Below are positions 1 through 10,917 of a DNA stretch of 64,000 bases, one piece after another. The translations under genes and the position numbers were made by a program. The notes below the pieces were generated by a model. The model saw only the letters and a program-made list of their open reading frames with translations, had not been told where the DNA came from and searched no databases. Source of the DNA: Rhizodiscina lignyota (Eukaryota > Ascomycota > Dothideomycetes > Aulographales > Rhizodiscinaceae); contig ML978124.1 of assembly GCA_010015805.1 (NCBI GenBank), positions 1,550,001-1,614,000 on the forward strand, read 5' to 3'. The stretch's first letter is position 1. Every line of letters begins with the position of its first letter.

Positions 1-718
1 GTTTCCAACCCGCCTTGAGCATGATGAGTCTCCACAGGTCCAGAACCGGGATGTTGAGGTCCTTGCCGACCTCACGGGCTGCATCTGCATATTCTTTCGT
101 GTGCTCCGCAGATCGACGAGCTATCGTGTAGCCCTTCGCTTGGTCGGTTATCCAAGTCTGGTACTCGTTGACTGGTGGGGGAGTGATGATAATTAAACGC
201 GCATTGTGCGCCTTGACAAGGGGATGAGTGAAGATTTTGATGAGATTTCCGGTATACTGCGGGATTGGGACGCTTTGGTTGTTCTGATCAGTGGGCCAGC
301 ACGCATCATTCGCTCCGTAGAATACCGCCTGCGAAATGATCAGGAGTCTGAAGTAGATCGGATGTTACGCTAGAATGAGGTTCCTGCTCTTACCATGAAG
401 CGTAGCTTCTCGTACTCCGGATTTGGCACAACCCGCTCAAGAACCTTGAGTGCTTGATCCGTGTTGTACCCGCTGTAATATTTAAACATATTAGCCCCCA
501 AACGCAAGGACGGGGCGATTTAGAAAGTACCTCATGCCCCTGTTCAATACCTCGAGTTTGCGAACGTAGGCTTTAATCGTCAGTAGTCGACCTTGTGATG
601 CGGTTGAAATCGTCATACCTCCCCTCAGAGCAGCAGCCCAAGCAAATCCGCGGTCTTGACCGTCGGCATCCTGAGTGATGGAGTCGCCAAACAAGAGAAA
701 CTTCTCATAGAGTGACAT
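1..718 (-). CDS. IAH1: GDSL/SGNH esterase, isoamyl acetate-hydrolysing type (partial)
   Basis: Four exons read on the minus strand: 718-619, 570-531, 472-394 and 328-1, with 48-, 58- and 65-bp GT..AG introns. The C-terminus lies beyond the window edge. The start is the ATG at 718. The protein opens with YEKFLLFGDSITQ, the GDSL block with the catalytic serine. Splicing restores AYVRKLEVLNRGMSGYNTD (family block II/III, oxyanion Gly) and AVFYGANDACWP (GxND block, oxyanion Asn). The part seen covers about 180 residues, most of the fold except the final DxxH block. The family (yeast Iah1) hydrolyses acetate esters such as isoamyl acetate and may also act in lipid ester turnover. It is divergent from the CLC gene across about 850 bp. 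The reading is firm for the family; the natural substrate is an inference. Confidence 0.88.
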
Positions 719-1572
719 TGACTGGGCAAAGCGTCAGAACTTGAAGTCATTACCGTCATTGAAACGTACCATGTTGAACGAGGGACTTGAAGCAATGAAA
801 AATGGAAGAACGGCTTATTAAATCTTCACTGAGCAGAGAAGTGCTTCATGAAGACTGTGGCAGTTCCGCCGGGGTCACTGAAGAGGAGCAACAATTCTCC
901 AGTTGAGTTCACCGCTAAAAATGTGGTTGGCGGCTGCGATGGTTCACCACGAAGCCTGTTGAATCATAAACCCAGTGACGAAAGGAGCAACGCAGCTCAG
1001 GGCGGCACTTTCGACGTGCGTGAAATTGACGATTCCAGAAACGGATGATTTCTCGTTGGAGGTGTGCATCAAGGGTCCAGTGTGTTCGCTGCGGCTCTTA
1101 CCGCACATGCATGTGCTTGCACCCGGGCAAGCGGGCCTAAGGAGCGCTTCGGCTGGCGCGCTAGGTTTGAGGTCATCTGCAAGGGATCGGGTGTAAGCCC
1201 GTTGACGTATTTGGCCTGCAACATACATATCAAGGCCCACTGACAAGTCATCCGGCTCAAGTCACGATCTCGTCCGAAGTTGATGTGGTTGCTGCGCTTG
1301 CTGCTCCTCTCAGTCTCGAGGCCAAAAGGCCAAGTCTTCCTTTCTTCACTCCGCAACGGAACAATGCTCGTGGCAGGCAGCTGTCTCCGTCCCATCAGCT
1401 GAACACTCCCCGACAGCTACCCCCGAAGCTCATTGAAATACTCCCCCGCGGGGTATAGAAATTTAGGAGTATGCAGCATTGCTCTTTGAAGCACCTCACC
1501 CGACAAAGTGTAATACTTGCTGATATCGTTTTCAGATGTTACAGAGTTCTGTTACATGTACATACGAGAACA
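719..1572. promoter_or_regulatory. Divergent intergenic region between the esterase and CLC genes
   Basis: About 850 bp lie between two outward-facing start codons, so both 5' regions sit here. Short open frames occur on both strands between 848 and 1395, but they overlap each other antisense, have no recognisable domain and no supporting splice structure. I see no TATA box or operator that I would defend. Confidence 0.5.
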
Positions 1573-4500
1573 ATGCCGCGATCCATATCTTCCTACTTCG
1601 ACGGCGTGGGCAGAGAAAGCCGGGATGGCGACGACGATGATGCAGATGGCCTTGACATTAACTTTAACCGCGCGAGGACCGCTCCACAATCTCCTGCTCT
1701 TTCACGCGTGCATAGGACAAGGTCGAGCGAAGCCGACTTCACACAACATAACCCTACTCGAGTCCAAACCGTAGATGAGACCTCGAGCTTGCTTGGGAAT
1801 AGAGATAGCATGATGCACTCGTACACCAGCATACCCGGCACACCGAGGCCATTTCAATATCGGCAGAGGAGCTACAGGGCACCCGGTAGCTTCAAGGCAC
1901 CTAGGAATCATAGCAGACGCGGATCATGGAGCATGCGGCTTGTCAATGCTTTGGACGAAGAACAGCGAGGGGCAACTGGTAGGCACTTTCACCCTTGATG
2001 AACCTCTTCTCAAATCAAAGCAAACGCTAAAACATTAGCGTAGAAAATAGCATGCATGCCTCGAAGCCGTCCCTCTATACCGATGAGCGTGTGTGGTACG
2101 ACCAGTTCACCTCGACAGATTGGGTTCATGATAGCATTGCCGATGCGTACCGAGTAAAGGCTTTGAGAAGCCGGAAAGACTTTAAGGGAAGACTATTGGC
2201 TTGGTTTGATGGTGCTCAAGGTTGGGTACTCGTCGCCATTATCGGATGTCTCACTGCACTCCTCGCCTACTTCGTCAACGTGACGGAGAGCATCTTATTC
2301 GACTACAAGTACGGCTATTGTAATGTTGGCTGGTATCTGAGCAAGAAGAAGTGTTGCTCCGGAGCGTCACTATGCGACGATTGGATTCCCTGGTCAGAGC
2401 TCATACGTTCGACCAGTGCAGAGAACGACACTGTTGAGTTCATCGTATTCACTGTCGCTGTAGTGATCCTCGCTGGACTCTCCTGTCTCCTGACGTTACT
2501 CACAAAGACTGTCATCCCATCTGCCATCTCTCTCAGCACATTGGATGAGAATTTAGGGGCAGACCGCAACTCGGATGAGGAGGATGAGGACAGAAAACAG
2601 AGCTTGACGCCAACGCAGAATTTCGACAAATCACAGCAACGCCCCCCGATGGTATATTATTCTGCTGCAGGGAGCGGCGTGGCAGAGATCAAAGTCCTCG
2701 TTTCTGGCTTTGTGTTGCACGGCTACCTGGGTGTGAAGACGCTCACTATCAAAAGCTTGGCTCTGATCCTTAGCGTTGCATCTGGCATGAGCCTTGGTAA
2801 AGAAGGACCGTATGTCCATATCGCAACATGTGTGGGTAATATCGCTTGCCGTCTGTTTGCAAAATATAACCACAATGATGGCAAACGACGAGAAGTGCTT
2901 AGCGCGAGCTCAGCAGCTGGTGTTGCCGTGGCGTTTGGCGCTCCCATTGGCGGTGTTCTTTTCAGTCTCGAAGAAGTCAGCTATTACTTTCCGCCAAAAA
3001 CTCTCTTTAGAACATTCTTCTGTTGCATTGTAAGCCACCTGTCATCCCTAGCATGAAAAGAAAGCTGACGTATCGTAGGCAGCGGCATTGTCCCTCAAGT
3101 TTCTCAATCCATACGGAACCGGCAAAATCGTCTTGTTTGAAGTGCGCTACCTGACTGACTGGAAGTTCTTCGAAATAATCGCATTTATCTTGACTGGCAT
3201 CATTGGCGGCGCAATGGGCGCCCTGTTTATTAAAGCATCGCGATTCTGGGCGAGAACATTTAGGCGCATTCCAACGATCAAAAGGTATCCATTGTTTGAA
3301 GTATGCCTCGTCGCGCTTATTACCGGCTTACTTAGCTACTGGAACCGCTTTACAAAGTTACCTGTCACCGAGCTCCTGTTCGAGCTTGCCAGTCCATGCG
3401 ATGCATTCACTAGCTCAGGATCCGGCCTCTGCCCGACGCGAGAGCAGATACCAAATGTGATAGGGTACCTGGCGATAGCCTTTTTCATCAAGGCATTCCT
3501 TACCATTATCACTTTCGGAATCAAAGTGCCTGCGGGCATATATGTGCCATCCATGGTGGTTGGTGGTATCATGGGTCGTATTGTGGGATTAATTGTCCAA
3601 TACCTGGCTCTCAACTATGCCTCTACAGGCCTCTTTGGCAAATGTGCTCTAGATGCGGACCCGGAATCCTGCGTTGTTCCTGGAGTCTACGCCATGGTAG
3701 CTGCAGGTGCGACCATGTGCGGTGTCACTCGTCTGTCTGTGACATTGGCTGTTATCCTGTTTGAGCTTACAGGCAGTTTGGATCATGTCCTTCCGTTTTC
3801 TCTTGGTGTGCTCGTCGCAAAGTGGACAGCCGACGCACTGGAACCTCTGAGCATATATGTAATGATTTGTCCATTTCAAAGTCGAACATCACTGACTTGT
3901 GTCATCTAGGACCTTCTCACTGACATGAACTCCTACCCTTTTCTCGACAACAAAGTCCGTCCCATTTTCACGACCACTCTTGGAGACATTATCCCTCGCG
4001 GCGTTCGCGAGTCTCGCGTTATTGACATCTCGTCCTCACCACTAGTCGCAGCGACTATACTGCGCGTGAAACTCGACCACCTCCAAATGTCCGGTGAACT
4101 TGATGGCGGCCTGCCCATTGTTCGTAATGGGATCCTTGTTGGCTTGATCCCCGCGCCCGATCTGGAGTTCGCTCTGGACAAGCTTGATGGGCAAGAGGAA
4201 GATTGCCTGTGCCTCATGAGCCCGCAGGTTGGGTGGGCTGGAGGCCCTGAGCAAGATGACTCTCCCGAGCTGCAGGAAGTAGAAGACCGTACTGATTTCA
4301 CTTCCTACATTGATCCGGTATGCCCTACTTCTGCGAACCAAAGGAATCAAAAACCTAATCGGATCATGGCTGACAAACACTTAGGCACCTGTCTCCCTGG
4401 ACATTCATAGCCCTATGGATCTTGTATACGAGTGCTTTGTCAAATTGGGATTAAGATACATATGTGTATTGAGGGATGGTCATTACGCTGGATTGGTAAG

Positions 4501-4624
4501 CTCGCCAACTTTATCGCTCTTACTATTACTATGGGAATTGACTTCGGTCTAACTTTGAATATAGGTGCACAAGAAGAAGTTTGTCAAGTATACCAAAGAG
4601 GCGGGAGCTGGCTTGCACGGTTAG
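1573..4624 (+). CDS. CLC-family chloride channel / Cl-/H+ exchanger with CBS domains
   Basis: Six exons: 1573-1978, 2044-3029, 3079-3858, 3910-4317, 4385-4495 and 4565-4624, giving 916 aa. About 140 N-terminal residues are Ser/Arg-rich and disordered. The conserved block YTDERVWYDQFTSTDWVHDS then precedes the membrane domain. Selectivity motifs are GSGVAEIKV (near residue 343), GKEGPYVH (387; gating glutamate kept), GGVLFSLEE (444; proton glutamate kept) and PAGIYVPSM. Both glutamates point to an exchanger rather than a pure channel. Exons 4-6 hold the paired CBS domains, ending VHKKKFVKYTKEAGAGLHG. The closest known class is yeast Gef1 (Golgi/endosome acidification and copper loading); the location here is inferred. 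The first intron uses the acceptor CGTAG just before AAAATAGC, chosen because it is the only one that keeps frame. Confidence 0.92.
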
Positions 4625-5118
4625 ACAGGCTTACGGTTCCTTTCTGTTTCGTCATTCCATTGGGACATGTGCGCATTTCCACTGCTTCCCGATTCGTTGC
4701 GTGTACGAATCTTGCATATTGAGAACCCACACAGTAGACTGTTTGCAGGATACCCGACATTTCTTCACCTGGTGTACCCGACGTCCTTGGCTAGCATTAT
4801 GCGCTATCCACTTTCTAGTCATTGCTTTGCGCGCATTTATAGACTCTCCAATTATACCTCGATTGATTTGGTACTGTCTACTCAGACAAGCGTTGGGCAT
4901 CGATTGAAGGGGACTGTTTGCTCGCGAAGACCCCGCCGATTTCAGTAACACGACGCCTCGGCCAGGCGCAGCATCGCCTGCAAGTCGGTCATTCGCAGGC
5001 TGTCGATTGTCAGCGAGGACCTCATGTTTGCCAGGCATTGCGACCTGATGTCTCAGTTCTGCCTTTTCAATCCCTCCTCAACGTCCTCTTGAGTCCCGTT
5101 CATACACTAATCTAGGTA
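4625..5118. other. Intergenic, CLC 3' end to next start
   Basis: This 490-bp stretch holds the CLC 3' flank and the leader of the next gene. It contains no coding signal with codon bias or a domain. A run of CT-rich sequence precedes the downstream ATG at 5119. Confidence 0.4.
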
Positions 5119-6936
5119 ATGGCTGCACCCACATCTCCGACATCGACCACCGCAGTCGTCGCTCTCGGTGCCGTCTTCGGTGCGTTGGGCCTTGCTGCCG
5201 CGTTGCTGCTGCTCGAGTGGTGGGTGCGCAAGAGAAAATATGGATGGGGCGGCTTTCCATGGGGTCCACAGTACCGAGCTGAGCACGCGAGGGACCTAGT
5301 AAGAGAGAGGGGAGCATTTGGGGCAAGAGCTGGAGATGGCGCGAGGTTGGTGAAGGCGAATATTGCAGATGGAGACTTGGAGGCGCAGAGGGGAAGGATG
5401 GGGCATGTCGGCAGTTCTCAGGTCGCAAGGCGAAAAGGCTCCGGGCAGCTTTGGTGGAAGACAAGTGCTGATGAGCGAGACGATGAAAGTGCGTTGAAGA
5501 GAGGGAAGGATCGACGAGCCAGGAGCGAGCGTCCGCCTGGTGGTGCAGCCAGAGATAGTGTTCGGAGAAGGGCGATTGCGAGACGGGACGAGGAAAAGAG
5601 GTCGAGGTTCTGCCCCCGAAGAGATTTTGAGACGTCTTCACTCGAATACGACGACGACATGAGCACAGTGTTTAGCAGCAGTGATGAGACTGAGCCAGAA
5701 CCTTGGCGACGACGGAGCAGCCGCCCAAGAGTTCCATATCATTCTCGCTCACAGTCGAGAGCTACAACGCTTGTTGAGCGTCCACAACGGACATATCAGA
5801 GTGAATACAATAGGGCCCCAACGGGTTATGACGGAGGGCGGAAGTTCGCCGCAAACGCTGAGAATGCTGGACCTTGGTTCAACTCAAATGTAGTAGCAGC
5901 GCCCCAGCGTTGGAATCCTCAGTACCCAATAGTCAATCAATACGGTCCTTGGCCCCCTGCATACCCAGAAGAGCCGCGATATGGGCAGATGTGGCATAGT
6001 CACCCAGGCGCTGCTCCTGGTGCTGCTCTGTTCCTCCCTCAAGCTCAAGCGAATCTTCAATGGCCAGGCGTGGCACCAACATGGCAAGATCAGCGTAGTA
6101 TGCCAACTGTTCCGCAACCAGTGTCCTTTCCGGGACGGCAAACTTGGGACAGCAACAGAAATATGCAGCGAGGCTTCACCAACCCTTACCCGTCAAGGGA
6201 AGACTATCATACAGGAGGCAGAGTCTTCGAGACAGAGGACTTTCCAATGTCGTCACCGGAACTTGAGAGCAAGCCAGCCCCAGTGGCACAGCCGAGACCG
6301 AGTCCTCCGAAAGAGCTGGGCTCTCCAGAGCACAAAGGGCAGACTAATAGCAAGTTCCCTGCAGCGAGCCGTGGGAAAATGGAGACAAGAGCAAGTGCGA
6401 GACCGAGGCCAGCATTGGGCAAGAAAACCTTCTCGGCAGCATCGGTTCGAGGGCCCAAGGCAGGCCGCAAGATATCGGCACCTGGACAGGCAAAAAGACA
6501 AAAGGCCATGCCAAAAGCCTCGATGGAGGTTGAAGAGTTAGTCGAGGGGTCGGGGCAAAGCCAGCACTATCCCGCAAGCCTGACCGTGAAAGACAATGCC
6601 CCGCAACCGGTGGAAGGGGGCGCAGGGGCGGAAATCATCAGTCTGATAAACAACTCCTTGATGGAGCTTCCGCCAGTACAAGAAGATGGGGACGAGGAGA
6701 TCATTATCATGCCAGATGTCGAGGTAGAACAGAGGGCAATCGCGCAGAATGCACGCATTCCACCCTTCGGAGGAGTGTCACTGCCACCGGCCCTGATTGG
6801 CATGGGAACTGCGAGGATGGGACCAAGACTATCTATGGCTATGAGAGGTGGTGCGACGCGAAGAGGGAGTGGAGCTCGCGTTGCCAGGCAGAAGATGGCT
6901 GAGCAGAGTGGGAGGATTGAAGAACTGGGATCTTGA
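5119..6936 (+). CDS. Single-pass membrane protein with long disordered tail, unknown function
   Basis: An intronless reading frame of 605 aa. Residues 12-34 form a clear hydrophobic helix (VVALGAVFGALGLAAALLLL) followed by WWVRKRKYGWGG, so the bulk probably faces the cytosol by the positive-inside rule. The rest is low complexity: Arg/Glu/Asp-rich to about 200, Pro/Gln/Tyr/Trp-rich to about 400, then Lys/Ala/Pro-rich. A short acidic hydrophobic patch near 535 (EEIIIMPDVEVE) may be a binding motif. I recognise no catalytic domain. It reads as a lineage-restricted fungal protein. The open frame, strong hydrophobic start and absence of in-frame stops over 1.8 kb support it as coding. Confidence 0.7.
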   Translation: MAAPTSPTSTTAVVALGAVFGALGLAAALLLLEWWVRKRKYGWGGFPWGPQYRAEHARDLVRERGAFGARAGDGARLVKANIADGDLEAQRGRMGHVGSSQVARRKGSGQLWWKTSADERDDESALKRGKDRRARSERPPGGAARDSVRRRAIARRDEEKRSRFCPRRDFETSSLEYDDDMSTVFSSSDETEPEPWRRRSSRPRVPYHSRSQSRATTLVERPQRTYQSEYNRAPTGYDGGRKFAANAENAGPWFNSNVVAAPQRWNPQYPIVNQYGPWPPAYPEEPRYGQMWHSHPGAAPGAALFLPQAQANLQWPGVAPTWQDQRSMPTVPQPVSFPGRQTWDSNRNMQRGFTNPYPSREDYHTGGRVFETEDFPMSSPELESKPAPVAQPRPSPPKELGSPEHKGQTNSKFPAASRGKMETRASARPRPALGKKTFSAASVRGPKAGRKISAPGQAKRQKAMPKASMEVEELVEGSGQSQHYPASLTVKDNAPQPVEGGAGAEIISLINNSLMELPPVQEDGDEEIIIMPDVEVEQRAIAQNARIPPFGGVSLPPALIGMGTARMGPRLSMAMRGGATRRGSGARVARQKMAEQSGRIEELGS

Positions 6937-8713
6937 AAGTGCTATCCAAATGTAGGAGAGGTATGGTACAAAGTCTTTAAGGTTCGTAGCGTTAGGCCAC
7001 GAATAGTTTGAAGCAGACTGCCGCACACGGCAGATGTCATTGCAGAAGCTCCTGCCTTCTTGCCCGCTCAAGCCTTGGGTATCACATGCAAGGTACGCTC
7101 ACGAGAAACTAACTCCTTCGTATTGCTGCAGAGTGTCAGTTCTTCAGCTGTTGCTGAAGGCATATTGGGGACTCCATCGAGTAGGATGCTGAGCTTCCCG
7201 GAAGCAAACTTGGAGAGCAGTTCGACGTTAGGTTCGATGAATGTCCTCTGGATTTTCACCTGTAGCTATATACACTCTCCAGCTCCAAGAGTGTTTGTTA
7301 TTCATGACGTAAACTGACGTGGTGGCATCGGCCATCTCGAGCTGGGAGCTACCTCAACGTTCCCGCGGAGTCAATCTACTTCAATAATTGCTGCATTCAG
7401 AGATGCATTTGCGCCTGTCTCAACGCTGGCTATTGCACAGTTCCTCGCAAGTCGCATGCAGTGATCTTGACGAGGACATGGAGCCAGTTTTCTTGCCATG
7501 CAGCTTCTACGTCGCAAGTAACCTCGCGGCCTGAAAGCGGTTTCGAGACGTACGTAGTTCATTCGAATTGGCTTTCCCAGCTATTCCCAGAACGAGTTGG
7601 CCTCCGCATTCGACGAGCCGGTCCCAGACTTTGCTTCGCGTCGCGCGACGCGGGAGCAGCCTTCGGTGGTCGGGGTTTGCGCGTCAGGGTCGTGGGGAGC
7701 TTCAAGCACGGCGAATAGAGAAGACGATGGAGTTGGCTTTGCATGTGGGAAAACTTGATCTGAGCTGACGATCAGCAGTTCCTACGCATGCAGTCCGCCC
7801 TACAAGGCGAAAATAGCTGACCGGCCTGCAAGTTCTCGTCTCTCAAAAACTGCCACGCATGGACGTGCAGCTGCAGTGCGGCTCGTCAGACACAGGGAGA
7901 AGAGTCGGAAGAGTCATCGGCGTGCGAGGGGAAGGGTCAGTAGGCGCGTTTTAAAGGGCAATGGACACGGCCAGACGCTGATTCGAGTCTTGCTCCTGGT
8001 CGGAGGCAAAGGTCGTGACTCGTATTTCGATGCCGTGGGCGGTGGTGCGGAAATTAACTGCGAAAGACGCCCTGGCCCGATGCGCTGCAGCAAATCACAG
8101 GGCTCGCGCGGCGAGGGCAACCAGGTGCAGATTACGCCCAAGTATTCGGCTTGCCGGTCATTCGGACGCAGGCATCGTCTTTGCATGGAAACAAGAAACG
8201 TGCCGGTGCTGGGTCGGCCTGGCAAAAGACGCTTGTCAGATGTGAAGCAGGCCCAGGAACGCCTGGCTGGCTGGCAAGCTCTAGCGCGCCTTCGCTTCCA
8301 CGACGCAGAAAAGGACTACGAGCGTCAGCGCAGCGTCGCCTCATACACAAACGCAACACTGCTTCCAATCATCTGCGCAACCTCTACATGAACACTGCAT
8401 TGCTTCTGCCCATACTTGCCCGGCGCACCGTTTAGTAATGCGCTAATCGCAGCTGAGCGACGGTGTAGCTCCCATAAGCTGACCACCGCAAGCACCGCCT
8501 CTGCCTCCCAAAATCTACAGCACCTCCGACTCGAACTGCTTCTTCATCTGCCCACCGCCCTCTGCACCACGCCTTTTGGAACTCTTGTGCAACCGCAGAG
8601 CCCGAGAGCTGGGATGCTCCACCCGTTGCCATGAAGCGCAAATTTCACATTTCGCTCGGCCATCTGGTAGGCTGTTTTTGCTTTTGTTGCGAGAGGCCCG
8701 GATATCCACCACC
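6937..8713. other. Intergenic, 1.8 kb, no supported gene
   Basis: Several open frames of 60-170 codons occur, the largest at 7876-8391 (+). They overlap each other on both strands, are rich in Arg and Cys, and show no domain. The final 300 bp before 8714 is rich in C/T and A/C, typical of a fungal leader. Confidence 0.4.
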
Positions 8714-10495
8714 ATGACGAGATTTGGACGCTCAGGTACTTACTTTGAACAGCGCATGCCGACAAAGGCCGAGACTCGCGCACTCGAGGAATCCATCAAC
8801 AGCCGATACTCCCCACCCTCTTCCCCGTTGATCGAGCGACGACCGCTCACGCCAACCACAGAAGCCGAGCTCAAGGCTGCGTGTGCAGCAGTTGCCCGGG
8901 ACTATAAACCATCCGACACAGAACTCGAGCATGACAACAGAGTTGCCGAGGTCAATGCCCAGCAGATCGCGAGGGCGAAGAGGGAGGAAGCTGCTCGCCG
9001 GGAGAGCCAGTCGCGATACGTGAATTCGAGATTCGACGGATTTCCCAGCACAGCACCCCACGTGTCACGCCCAACAAAACATTCCTACCAACCAGACGCT
9101 CCGATACAAGAGGTGATTGCAGAGCCCCAAGGGGCGGAGCCAAGACATGCTGCAAATGTGGGCAAGCAGCGGGAGTCGCGTCAACTAAGGAGTAGTCAAT
9201 CCGCATATCCACCAAGACGATCTTCATTACTCCCACCTCCCGTTGCTACCGAAGCAGACCTTGCGAAGATCAGTGAGAGACCTGTGACTGCACCTCAAGA
9301 TCATCCATCGGACAGTAGCTCTTCGACTCCGAGGACAGGGTCCACGGATCACCGTTTTGGACAACCATCAACAGACATGACATCTGCAGCATGGACCGCT
9401 CCGAGCTCGAAACACACGTCGTCGAACCAACTGCCTGCGGATCAGGCTGCCGCCATGCGTGCTGACGCCCAAGCATCGGACTGGATGAAGCAGGAGATGG
9501 AGAGACGTCGGTCTCGCCGCGAGCAGGCGCAGCAGAATCCACCGTCGGAGAAACAGCCTTCACCAAGTCGAGGAAGTAGTCGAGGCAGAAGCATTCGTAG
9601 CGATCTGAGAGAGTACATGCGGCCAAGGTCGACGAGCCGTGGACGACCTCCCTCCAGCGGACAAGACAGTAATTCCTCGAACCATGGCTGGCGAAGCTGG
9701 GGTTTCCAGAGGCGAATGAGTTACTCTCACTTGGTTTTAGGTCGGCCAGGCAGCACCACCTCGCTTGCCGAAGTAGTAAAGGGCGGGGATAAGAACCCGG
9801 GGGTCGACCTTAATCGGGAGCTGCCGCCACTGCCAGGACTAGACCAGTGGAAGGGACCAGAAGATGAGACTGAGGAGAAACCCGCGAATGGTGTGCATAT
9901 CGCCGCGCTCATGCGTACGGAGAGTAAAGGTCGCGCGAACAAGAAGTCGGCGAGCTTTTCGGAGAGCATGCCCAACCTCTTGCCAAACGGTGCAAGCAGA
10001 GCTGACAGCGTTGCTGTTGCTCAAGCTGTTCCGCTGCGCGTGTTTCCAACTTCGAGGGAGATGCAGCCTCGCAGTTATTCGTCCTTGGCCCAGAGGAACG
10101 ACGGCCTACATCATGCGGTCACGTCCCCGGTGGGAGCGCCGTCAGTAACAGGTGCTAAGCACGTGCGTCATAAAACCTCATCTTCGACAGCCAGTGCACC
10201 GAATTTCAGTCGCAAACTGAGCACCGATCAGGGAGGTCGGCCGCGCGGCTCGATTACTGCTCTACCGTCTATGACCTCGACCACGCCGTCGACCGACAAG
10301 AAGGGATTGAATCTCAAGAAGATGTTTTCTGGCTTTGGAAAGACTAAGGAGCCCAAGTCTGCTGGCAGACCTGGAAGCAGGGGCGCGAGGAGGGCAGAGG
10401 GTGACTGGATGGCCGAAGTCGAGTCAAACGGAGGCGTGAGAAACGGGATGCTTGTAATTGACGAGGCGGCTGGCGCGCCTGTCGTGAGGTATTAA
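8714..10495 (+). CDS. Ser/Arg/Pro-rich disordered protein, unknown function
   Basis: One exon, 593 aa. The open frame extends upstream of 8714, but no in-frame ATG precedes it; the ATG at 8714 sits in the strong context CCACCACCATGA, so it is taken as the start. Residues 1-90 (MTRFGRSGTYFEQRMPTKAE onward) look the most ordered, with a predicted helix rich in Glu/Ala/Arg. The middle is Ser/Pro/Arg-rich with RGSSRGRSIRSDLREYMRPR-like runs. The C-terminus ends with a basic/hydrophobic segment KKGLNLKKMFSGFGKTKE and a short conserved-looking tail. No enzyme motif is visible. The composition resembles fungal scaffold or cortical proteins, but I do not assign a role. Confidence 0.7.
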   Translation: MTRFGRSGTYFEQRMPTKAETRALEESINSRYSPPSSPLIERRPLTPTTEAELKAACAAVARDYKPSDTELEHDNRVAEVNAQQIARAKREEAARRESQSRYVNSRFDGFPSTAPHVSRPTKHSYQPDAPIQEVIAEPQGAEPRHAANVGKQRESRQLRSSQSAYPPRRSSLLPPPVATEADLAKISERPVTAPQDHPSDSSSSTPRTGSTDHRFGQPSTDMTSAAWTAPSSKHTSSNQLPADQAAAMRADAQASDWMKQEMERRRSRREQAQQNPPSEKQPSPSRGSSRGRSIRSDLREYMRPRSTSRGRPPSSGQDSNSSNHGWRSWGFQRRMSYSHLVLGRPGSTTSLAEVVKGGDKNPGVDLNRELPPLPGLDQWKGPEDETEEKPANGVHIAALMRTESKGRANKKSASFSESMPNLLPNGASRADSVAVAQAVPLRVFPTSREMQPRSYSSLAQRNDGLHHAVTSPVGAPSVTGAKHVRHKTSSSTASAPNFSRKLSTDQGGRPRGSITALPSMTSTTPSTDKKGLNLKKMFSGFGKTKEPKSAGRPGSRGARRAEGDWMAEVESNGGVRNGMLVIDEAAGAPVVRY

Positions 10496-10917
10496 TTGGT
10501 TCTTGGGGATTCACTTCTTCTGGGGTTCATATTTGACAGCAGACCGTTTAGTGTCTCGCGTTGGCCTTGTTATGCCCTGGCGGTGGAATGCGTTTTGACG
10601 AAGCGATGACGATCCAATGGGCATGGTTTGACTGAACGAGGGCGCAAAGCCACTCCTCTTTCTTGATAATGAAGGTTACTGTAATGGAATTAATGTCTTC
10701 TGACAGCTGTTCATTTGCTTCACATTGCTCCTTGGCCCCTTCCTCCGTGCCTCTCCTTGCAGCGGCGTCATAGGGGATCGGTCGACGTATCACGTGGACG
10801 GCGGCCTCGTGGGCCTGGTGAGTGGATCTTACAGCTTCATCTGCCCCTGCCTTGATTTGCGTCTGCGAAACATTTTCGACACCGCGCCCTACCAGGCGCC
10901 GGGTGCGAGCAGACAGC
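10496..10917. promoter_or_regulatory. 5' region of the protein kinase gene
   Basis: About 420 bp between tandem genes. An in-frame extension upstream of 10918 exists but contains no ATG, so the region is probably the leader and promoter. No further element is supported. Confidence 0.35.

Noticed and set aside
7876-8391. 171-codon plus-strand open frame upstream of 8714
   Set aside because: Arg/Cys-rich composition, overlapped antisense by frames of similar length, no family resemblance; more likely leader or intergenic sequence.
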